Assembly: GCA_937967345.1 (NCBI GenBank)
Contig: CALBTN010000257.1
Coordinates: forward strand, 1-5,446
Length of the DNA stretch: 5,446 nt
From: an uncultured Rubrivivax sp.
GTDB taxonomy: Bacteria > Pseudomonadota > Gammaproteobacteria > Burkholderiales > Burkholderiaceae_C
Direction of reading: 5' to 3'
The stretch's first letter is position 1. Every line of letters starts with the position of its first letter. Position numbers and translations under genes: made by a program. Positions 1-4,216 of this stretch are shown in pieces. The notes beneath the pieces are model-generated. The model saw only the letters and a list, made by a program, of their open reading frames with translations. It was not told where the DNA came from and ran no database searches.

Positions 1-41
1 CCATGTTTCAATCCACGCGCGCCCCGGGAGGGGCGCGCGAC
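1..41 (-). CRISPR. First (leader-proximal) type I-C repeat and start of the first spacer
   Basis: Positions 5-41 form one 37-nt repeat. On the minus strand it begins GTCGCGCG and ends GTGGATTGAAAC, the classic type I-C repeat ends. A perfect 10-bp stem (16-25 with 30-39) closes a 4-nt loop (26-29). The 11 nt 3' of the stem (TGGATTGAAAC, 15-5) match the 11-nt 5' handle left by Cas5c cleavage at the stem base. Bases 1-4 are the first four of the newest spacer. Only one copy is in view, so the repeat boundaries rest on the family consensus. The array itself runs off the left edge. Orientation matches the cas genes. Confidence 0.9.
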
Positions 42-87
42 ACCGTCGTTGCAAGCCCCGGTCCGTGCGGCCACTTTTTGCCGCCCA

Positions 88-218
88 GCGCGAACCTGCC
101 TCGACAGGGTCGCCATTGTGACTGCGCTGCATCCTCCGCGCGGCGCAGCAGCTTGCGCCGCGCGGTTCTCGGCGCCGCGCGAAGCTCCCCCGATGCGGCC
201 GATGCTTGGGGTTCGCGC
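88..218. repeat. Widely spaced inverted repeat GCGCGAACC / GGTTCGCGC in the leader
   Basis: GCGCGAACC at 88-96 and its exact reverse complement GGTTCGCGC at 210-218 are 113 bp apart and flank the strong hairpin. The right copy begins 2 nt inside the non-coding side of the cas2 stop. The match is exact; the role is unknown. Confidence 0.7.
136..165. repeat. Perfect 12-bp inverted repeat (hairpin) in the leader
   Basis: Arms CCGCGCGGCGCA (136-147) and TGCGCCGCGCGG (154-165) are exact reverse complements around a 6-nt loop. No T-run follows on the minus strand, so it does not look like a Rho-independent terminator after cas2. It could be a protein-binding palindrome or an RNA structure at the head of the pre-crRNA. 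Confidence 0.85.
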
Positions 219-219
219 A

Positions 220-510
220 TCACACCACCAGCGCGGCGTCGAAGTCGGTGGCGCGAAAGTGCCCGTGCTCGCGCACCTCGCAGCCGCGCGCATCGGCCAG
301 CCGATACAGCCGCAGGCAGTCTTTGTCGAGGTCGATGATCGACAGCAAGCGGCGCTCGAGCGCCTCCATGGCTGCTAAGTCGAGCCGGCACTCGAACACC
401 GACTTCTGCACGCGCTGGCCGCGGCTCTCGCAGGTCTTGGCCACGCGGCGCAGGCGCCGGCGGCCTTCGCGGGTTTCGGTATTGACGTCGTAGCACACGA
501 TCACCAGCAC
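220..510 (-). CDS. cas2: CRISPR adaptation protein Cas2 (type I-C)
   Basis: Ferredoxin-fold dimer that bridges two Cas1 dimers and measures spacer length. It has 96 residues, the normal size. The first strand MLVIVCYDVNTETREGRRRL ends in the conserved Asp8. RVQKSVFECRLD (33-44) and DCLRLYRLADA (63-73) are the other family strands. The start is GTG at 510, read as Met, preceded by GGGAG (522-518) with a 7-nt spacer. This is the best RBS among the adaptation genes, fitting the 22-nt gap from cas1 that makes coupling less direct. It is the last gene of the operon; the CRISPR leader follows. Confidence 0.96.
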   Translation of the reverse strand: MLVIVCYDVNTETREGRRRLRRVAKTCESRGQRVQKSVFECRLDLAAMEALERRLLSIIDLDKDCLRLYRLADARGCEVREHGHFRATDFDAALVV

Positions 511-522
511 GGTCTAGCTCCC
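508..522 (-). promoter_or_regulatory. Ribosome binding site deciding the cas2 GTG start
   Basis: On the minus strand GGGAG, then CTAGACC, then GTG. It places the start at 510 rather than any later in-frame codon and suggests cas2 is translated independently of cas1. Confidence 0.7.
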
Positions 523-532
523 GGGTTGCGCG

Positions 533-1561
533 CTATCGCATCCTGAACGGCGCGTAGTGATCGGCTTCGCCGCGCAGGTGGCGCGCCAGCAGCCGCGCCT
601 GCACCAGCGGCACCAGCCCCAGCGGCAGGCTCTCGGCCAGCAGCGGGTGCGTCAGCGCCTCCTGCTTGCGCTCTTGAAAGGCGATCACCACCTGCTTGCG
701 CGCGTCGCCTTCGAGCATCACCGCGCCGCCCTCGCGCAGCGCGAAGTCGGCTTCGCCGATCTGCAGCCGGTTGACCAGCGACAACGCCAGCCGGTCGGCC
801 AGCGGCCTGAACTCCTCCATCAGGTCCAGCGCCAGCGCCGCACGCCCCGGGCGCAGCGCGTGCAGGTAGCCGACGTGCGGGTCCATGCCGGCGGCTTCGC
901 AGGCACTGCGGCAGTCGTTCATCCACATCGCGTACAGGAACGACAGCAGCGCGTTCATGCGGTCGCGCGGCGGGCGCCGGCTGCGCCCGTCCATCGCGAA
1001 GTGCTGGCGCCGGTCGGGCCGCACCAGGCGGTTCAGCGCGGCGAAGTAGCCGCGCGCGGCCTGACCCTCGACGCCGCGCACCGCGTCCAGATCGGTCGCG
1101 GCCGGCAGGCTGCGCAGGCTGGCGGCGAGGTCCTTTGCCGCGCGCGCCAGCGCCTGCCGGTCGTCGGCATCCTTGGCTTCGCGCGCGCCGCGCAGCAGCA
1201 CGTGGCGCTGGTTGTGCAGCTTGCCCGCCGCCAGGCGGCGCGCGTGCGCCAGCGCGAATGCGGCGTCGCCGCTGCTGCGGTGCTGCGCCTGGCGCAGCAG
1301 CACGTTGCCGGCGGTAGCGCCTTCGAGCCGGGCCTTGAAGCGGCCGTTGGCATCGAGCAGCACCAGCGCGATGCCGTCGTCGGCCAGGCGGTGCATCAGC
1401 GGCACGCTCACGCTCACCGGCCCGAAGCACACCACCGCGCCCAGGTGGTGCAGCGGCACGCGCAGTCGGGTGTCGTCGCCGACCAGCAGGCGCAAGGTGT
1501 CGTTGTCCAGCCGCAGGTGGCTGTCGGGCAATGTGACGTACAACGTGTTCAAAAGCTGCAT
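533..1561 (-). CDS. cas1: CRISPR integrase Cas1 (type I-C)
   Basis: Metal-dependent integrase that, as Cas1-Cas2 complex, inserts new spacers at the leader-repeat junction. It has 342 residues, typical of type I-C Cas1. The N-terminal beta domain starts MQLLNTLYVTLPDSHLRLDN, and the alpha domain carries the catalytic residues: Glu165 in RGVEGQAARGYF, His234 in VGYLHALRPGR, and Asp246/Glu249 in LALDLMEEFRP (acidic third ligand). MNALLSFLYAMW (202-213) is another family-typical helix. The start at 1561 lies 4 nt past the cas4 stop (TGA-AGCC-ATG), with no strong Shine-Dalgarno, again suggesting coupling. The frame ends in TAG. No missing catalytic residue or truncation is seen. Confidence 0.97.
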   Translation of the reverse strand: MQLLNTLYVTLPDSHLRLDNDTLRLLVGDDTRLRVPLHHLGAVVCFGPVSVSVPLMHRLADDGIALVLLDANGRFKARLEGATAGNVLLRQAQHRSSGDAAFALAHARRLAAGKLHNQRHVLLRGAREAKDADDRQALARAAKDLAASLRSLPAATDLDAVRGVEGQAARGYFAALNRLVRPDRRQHFAMDGRSRRPPRDRMNALLSFLYAMWMNDCRSACEAAGMDPHVGYLHALRPGRAALALDLMEEFRPLADRLALSLVNRLQIGEADFALREGGAVMLEGDARKQVVIAFQERKQEALTHPLLAESLPLGLVPLVQARLLARHLRGEADHYAPFRMR

Positions 1562-1565
1562 GGCT

Positions 1566-2234
1566 TCAGCCGATGTCGTCGGGGCCGGGGTCGAAGGCGT
1601 CGCCGTCGGCGCCAGGATCGAAGGCGTCGCCGTCAGCGCCGCGGGCCAGCCGCGCCAGCGCTTCGGGCTGGCAGCGATCGCGCAGCGAGCAGCCGTGGCA
1701 GCGCCGCGCGTCGCTGGTCGGGCCCGGCAGCCGGCCGGCGTCGAGCATCGTGCGCACCGCGGCGGCGGTGTGCTCGACCTGCTGGCGCAGCGCTGCGTCG
1801 ATTGCCATCACGCGCCGGCGCTTGCTGCTGGCGTAGAACAGCGCGCCTTCGGGCACCGCGCGGCCGGTCATCTGCTCCAGGCACAGCGCCTGCGCGGCCA
1901 GTTGCAGGTCGTCGCAGGCGGCGATGGCGGCAGCCTTGTGGCGCGAGCCGTGCTTGTATTCGACCGGGTAGGGCGTGCCGTCGGGCTCGAACTCCACCGT
2001 GTCGGCCTTGCCGATCAGGCCGAGCCGGTCGTTGAACAGCGGCAACGCACGCTCGACGCGCAGGCCGCGGCGCAGCTCGAAGCCGGGGCGGTCGACCTGC
2101 GCATGCACCGCCTGCCCGCGCAGCGTGTGCAGGTTGTCGTCGAAGGCCTGCTCCAGGTGGATCAGCGCGCACTGGCGCGGGCAGTAGGCCCAGTGCTGCA
2201 GGGCCGAGATGGGCAGCGGATCGTCGTCGTTCAC
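1566..2234 (-). CDS. cas4: CRISPR adaptation nuclease Cas4
   Basis: RecB-like Fe-S nuclease that, with Cas1-Cas2, trims prespacers and ensures PAM-correct, correctly oriented spacer integration. It has 222 residues, normal for the type I-C Cas4 (DUF83) family. Visible motifs: PISALQHWAYCPRQCALIHL with the N-terminal cluster cysteine Cys18, motif His44 (GQAVH), Asp78 in GLIGKAD, Glu92 and Lys94 in PVEYKHG (the E-x-K motif), QLAAQALCLEQMTG (111-124) and the C-terminal cysteine triad Cys179, Cys182, Cys188 (CHGCSLRDRC). All catalytic and 4Fe-4S ligands are thus kept. The GTG start at 2234 overlaps the DUF5615 TGA as GTGA and has no strong RBS, so cas4 translation is probably coupled to the toxin gene. 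A longer frame extends upstream to 2450, but that part lies inside DUF5615 and has no Cas4 similarity. The C-terminal tail contains a perfect 9-residue tandem duplication (GADGDAFDP twice). Confidence 0.95.
   Translation of the reverse strand: MNDDDPLPISALQHWAYCPRQCALIHLEQAFDDNLHTLRGQAVHAQVDRPGFELRRGLRVERALPLFNDRLGLIGKADTVEFEPDGTPYPVEYKHGSRHKAAAIAACDDLQLAAQALCLEQMTGRAVPEGALFYASSKRRRVMAIDAALRQQVEHTAAAVRTMLDAGRLPGPTSDARRCHGCSLRDRCQPEALARLARGADGDAFDPGADGDAFDPGPDDIG
1587..1640 (-). repeat. 27-bp tandem duplication in the cas4 3' end
   Basis: Units at 1587-1613 and 1614-1640 match at 24 of 27 positions; a 23-bp core (1591-1613 and 1618-1640) differs at one base. Because 27 is a multiple of three, the frame is kept and Cas4 carries GADGDAFDP twice after its last cluster cysteine. 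All three differences are synonymous in the encoded peptide. It is an acidic, Gly-rich tail, probably disordered and outside the nuclease core. Confidence 0.9.
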
Positions 2235-2599
2235 GCGCTCGCCGGCAGTGCGCGCCGCCGCACGGTGCGTCCGTCGACGACCACCAGGTGCCCGGTGGCC
2301 CACGACGCGCGGGCAAGCAGCGAGTTCACTACCTGCGCCGGCCACGCCGGTGCGAACGGCCCCTGCCGCAAGTAGACGATGGCCGGCGGTGGCGGCAGTT
2401 GCCGCCTGAACACCAGCTCGCCGTAGTCGCGGTCGAGTGTCAGGATCCACCGTTGCTGCGCCACCGCGTGGCGCAGCACGTCGACGTCGCTGGCGCGGCG
2501 CATCAGTTCGGTGACCGACTCCACGTCCAGCCCCTGGGCGCGCAGCGCGAGCAGCGCTGGCCGCGGCCAGTTCTCGTTGGCCAGCAGGCGGATCGTCAC
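2231..2599 (-). CDS. DUF5615 PIN-like (Mut7-C type) predicted nuclease, toxin partner of DUF433
   Basis: A 122-residue protein of the DUF5615 family (PF18480/COG4634), a PIN-like predicted RNase and usual neighbour of DUF433 antitoxins. Conserved acidic positions typical of the family are present: Glu9 in LLANENWP (residues 5-12), Asp38 and Asp40 in RRASDVDVL, and Asp56 and Asp58 in ILTLDRDYGELVF (52-64). This is followed by the usual AIVYLR strand (73-78). The active site therefore looks intact rather than decayed. The start is the GTG at 2599, chosen because it begins right at the first conserved strand and overlaps the DUF433 stop as GTGA. Upstream frame extension would run wholly inside DUF433. 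No Shine-Dalgarno sequence precedes it, so expression probably depends on ribosomes finishing DUF433, an arrangement that would keep toxin below antitoxin. Its own TGA overlaps the cas4 GTG. Target and activity are unknown. Confidence 0.87.
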   Translation of the reverse strand: MTIRLLANENWPRPALLALRAQGLDVESVTELMRRASDVDVLRHAVAQQRWILTLDRDYGELVFRRQLPPPPAIVYLRQGPFAPAWPAQVVNSLLARASWATGHLVVVDGRTVRRRALPASA

Positions 2600-2835
2600 G
2601 CCGGCGACGGTGCGAGCAGGATGTGCCGCTCCTCGTGCAGCTTGTCCGCCGCGAAGGCGAGTGCGGCCAGGATGTCGTCGTTGCTCAACTGCGGGTACGA
2701 CTCGATCAGCATCTCGTGCGTCCATCCCTGCGCGAGCCAGCCGATGATCAGTTCCACCGACAGCCGAGTGCCCTTGACCGTCGGCTTGCCGGCGAGGATG
2801 TCGGGGTTGCAGACGATGCGTTCGCGCCAGTCCAT
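2596..2835 (-). CDS. DUF433 family small protein, predicted antitoxin
   Basis: A 79-residue protein of the DUF433 family (PF04255/COG2442), annotated widely as the predicted antitoxin partner of PIN-like DUF5615 proteins. It likely has a winged or helix-turn-helix-like fold and could bind DNA, the toxin, or both. Family signature: NPDILAGKPTVKGTRLSVEL (residues 10-29, containing the hallmark GKP..KGTR), then GWT.EMLIESYPQLSNDDI (37-55, with the conserved YP.L..(D/E)DI) and AALAFAADK. The ATG at 2835 has a good AGGTG ribosome binding site (2846-2842, 6-nt spacer). It lies 2 nt after the cas7 stop, so its RBS is inside the cas7 3' end. Its TGA overlaps the GTG of the next gene. It is not a normal member of type I-C operons. 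The family call is secure; the antitoxin role follows from the family and from the adjacent gene, not from direct evidence. Confidence 0.9.
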   Translation of the reverse strand: MDWRERIVCNPDILAGKPTVKGTRLSVELIIGWLAQGWTHEMLIESYPQLSNDDILAALAFAADKLHEERHILLAPSPA

Positions 2836-2837
2836 AT

Positions 2838-3821
2838 TCAGCACCTGCGGATCAGTTTGACGCCCGCCGCTGCCTCGGCGCTTTCGCCGGGGTTCAGCGC
2901 GTGGCCGTCGAAGTGCACCGAGTATGCGCCGAAGCCGCGCGCGGGGGCGTCGCCGCCGTCGGTGCGGGCGACGCTGAGCCGGTCGAACAGGTCGTGCGCA
3001 TGCGCGTTGCCGAGCTTGCTGTCGTGCTCGAACACGTACAGCCCGCGGCAGGCCATCTCGCCGCGCGCGGCGCTGCGGTCGTGCTCGAACATGTGTTCGA
3101 GCGCCTGCCACAGCAGCGCCAGATCGGCATCGTCGAAGCCGGTCTGCTCGGCCAGGAAGGCCGAGACGAAGCCGTGCGCGCGGTACAGGCCGTAAGGCAC
3201 GGTGTGCTTGCGGCCCATGGTGCGGTTGTCGCCCTGCTGCTTCTCGGCCTCGGCCTGGGTGGCGACCGCGACGCGGGTGATCGTGTGTTCGAGTGCGACC
3301 ACGGGTTCGATCGAGCGCGCGAAGGTCAGCTGCACCGGCCCGCGCACCTGCCCGGCATTGGTGCCGGTGGACATCACCGCGCCGAAGCAGCGCACGTCGT
3401 AGAAGTTCTGGCACATCCAGCCGCGCGCCTTGGCCACTTCGTCGCCGCTGCCCCTGCGCTTGTCCTTGCCAAGCTTCTTCTTCGGCGCGTCGTTCTCGGC
3501 CGGCTCGGCAGACTCGTCCTGCACCGGGTCGAGCTTCAAAGCGGAATACGCGCGCTGGTGCTGCAGGTTGAGGATCGCCTTCTCGCGCACGTAGATCTCG
3601 AAGCGCTTCTCGCCGTCGGCGGGATCGCGCTGTTCCTGCTCCTTGGTCAGCGCGACGAAATTGCGCACCTTGCGCTTGAGCGCGACGTCGGTCACCAGGC
3701 CGTGCCCGGTCTCGGCGTCGAGCCGCGGCAGATTGCCGGCGTCGGGGTCGCCGTTGGGGTTGCCGTCCTTCACGTCGAACAGGTAGACGAAGTCGTAGCG
3801 GTGGGCGATGGGCATGGTCAT
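2838..3821 (-). CDS. cas7: Type I-C Cascade backbone subunit Cas7 (Csd2)
   Basis: Backbone protein that polymerises along the crRNA spacer in the type I-C Cascade. It has 327 residues from the ATG at 3821. A second in-frame ATG lies two codons later (MTMPIAHRYDF), so 3815 is an equally plausible start. Csd2 hallmarks are FVYLFDVKDGNPNGDPDAGN with LPRLD (residues 11-35, RRM-like first strand), LVTDVALKRKVRNFV (42-56), DVRCFGAVMSTGTNAGQVRG (142-161) with PVQLTFARS, RTMGRKHTVPYGLYRAHGF (200-218) and FEHDRSAARGEMACRGLYVF (245-264). A Lys/Asp/Glu-rich stretch at about 98-132 looks like an expanded loop and makes the protein somewhat longer than many Csd2 proteins (about 285-300). The start overlaps the cas8c stop as ATGA, with no clear Shine-Dalgarno sequence, suggesting re-initiation by terminating ribosomes. 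Only 2 nt separate its TGA from the next start. Confidence 0.97.
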   Translation of the reverse strand: MTMPIAHRYDFVYLFDVKDGNPNGDPDAGNLPRLDAETGHGLVTDVALKRKVRNFVALTKEQEQRDPADGEKRFEIYVREKAILNLQHQRAYSALKLDPVQDESAEPAENDAPKKKLGKDKRRGSGDEVAKARGWMCQNFYDVRCFGAVMSTGTNAGQVRGPVQLTFARSIEPVVALEHTITRVAVATQAEAEKQQGDNRTMGRKHTVPYGLYRAHGFVSAFLAEQTGFDDADLALLWQALEHMFEHDRSAARGEMACRGLYVFEHDSKLGNAHAHDLFDRLSVARTDGGDAPARGFGAYSVHFDGHALNPGESAEAAAGVKLIRRC

Positions 3822-4216
3822 GGTTGGGGCTCGGTGGTGGGCGATGCAGTGTCGGCGTCGCCATCGCCCTTGACGGCGAAGAACGACTGGCGTTGGTGGT
3901 AGTAGCCGAGCGCGAACAGCCCCTGCGCGTGCAGATCGAGCTGGCGCGGGAAGTCGCAAAGGCGCGGCTGCTCGAGGCTGCCGCAGACCTCGCCGATCAG
4001 CTTTTCGAAGTAGCTCGCTTCGCCGCCGGCCAGCTTGCCCAGGTGCGCGTTCTTCAGCCGCAGCAGCGTCGGGAACACCGACGCCGGCGTGCTCGACGCG
4101 GCGCCGTAGTAGCGGTCGCGAATGGTGGCGCTGATGCCGGGCTGCGCGCGCGACTGGATGCGTTCGAGCACGGCGAACAGCCGGCCCAGGCGGTAGGCGG
4201 GGTGGTCCTGGTTCAC
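3818..4216 (-). CDS. cas11c: Putative internally initiated small subunit Cas11c (in-frame C-terminal product of cas8c)
   Basis: In type I-C systems the small subunit Cas11 is known to be made from a second start inside cas8c, giving a separate copy of the Cas8c C-terminal helical domain that lines the Cascade belly. Here an in-frame GTG at 4216-4214 is preceded by GAGGAA (4228-4223) with a 6-nt spacer, a good Shine-Dalgarno arrangement. The product would have 132 residues, close to the ~120-130 expected, starting (M)NQDHPAYRLGRLFAVLE and covering the conserved AYRLGRLFAVLE...YYGAASSTPASVF helical region. No in-frame ATG lies nearby. An out-of-frame ATG directly followed by TGA (4218-4213) overlaps the GTG. 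The start is inferred from position and ribosome binding site; no product has been shown. Confidence 0.7.
   Translation of the reverse strand: MNQDHPAYRLGRLFAVLERIQSRAQPGISATIRDRYYGAASSTPASVFPTLLRLKNAHLGKLAGGEASYFEKLIGEVCGSLEQPRLCDFPRQLDLHAQGLFALGYYHQRQSFFAVKGDGDADTASPTTEPQP

Larger units (their letters stand above)
42..219 (-). promoter_or_regulatory. CRISPR leader (cas2 to first repeat)
   Basis: A 178-bp non-coding stretch between the cas2 stop and the first repeat. By position it is the leader, holding the array promoter and the site that directs Cas1-Cas2 to the first repeat. Transcription would run leftward, as for the cas genes. It is GC-rich rather than the common AT-rich type; the only A-tract is AAAAA on the minus strand (79-75). 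It contains a strong hairpin (136-165) and a 9-bp inverted repeat (88-96 with 210-218). I could not assign a convincing -10/-35 pair. Confidence 0.75.

Noticed and set aside
136..165. Rho-independent terminator after cas2
   Set aside because: The hairpin is strong, but no T-run follows it on the minus strand.
8..496. Minus-strand 162-codon frame over cas2 and the leader
   Set aside because: Off-frame with cas2 and running into the repeat; no recognisable protein family.
557..2035. Long plus-strand open frame opposite cas1 and cas4 (492 codons)
   Set aside because: Antisense to well-supported genes; the translation is rich in Arg, Gln, Ala and Val without recognisable domains, as expected from the reverse strand of GC-rich coding DNA.
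2235..2450. N-terminal extension of Cas4
   Set aside because: The extra 72 residues lie inside DUF5615 and have no Cas4 features; the GTG at 2234 gives a normal-length Cas4.
2228..2840. A transposon or integron cassette carrying the DUF433-DUF5615 pair
   Set aside because: Junctions with cas7 and cas4 are 2-nt and overlapping, with no inverted ends or target duplications visible.
2596..3864. A 422-residue reading of the DUF433 frame extending into cas7
   Set aside because: The extension is Arg/Ala-rich off-frame cas7. DUF433 similarity starts at the ATG at 2835, which has its own RBS.
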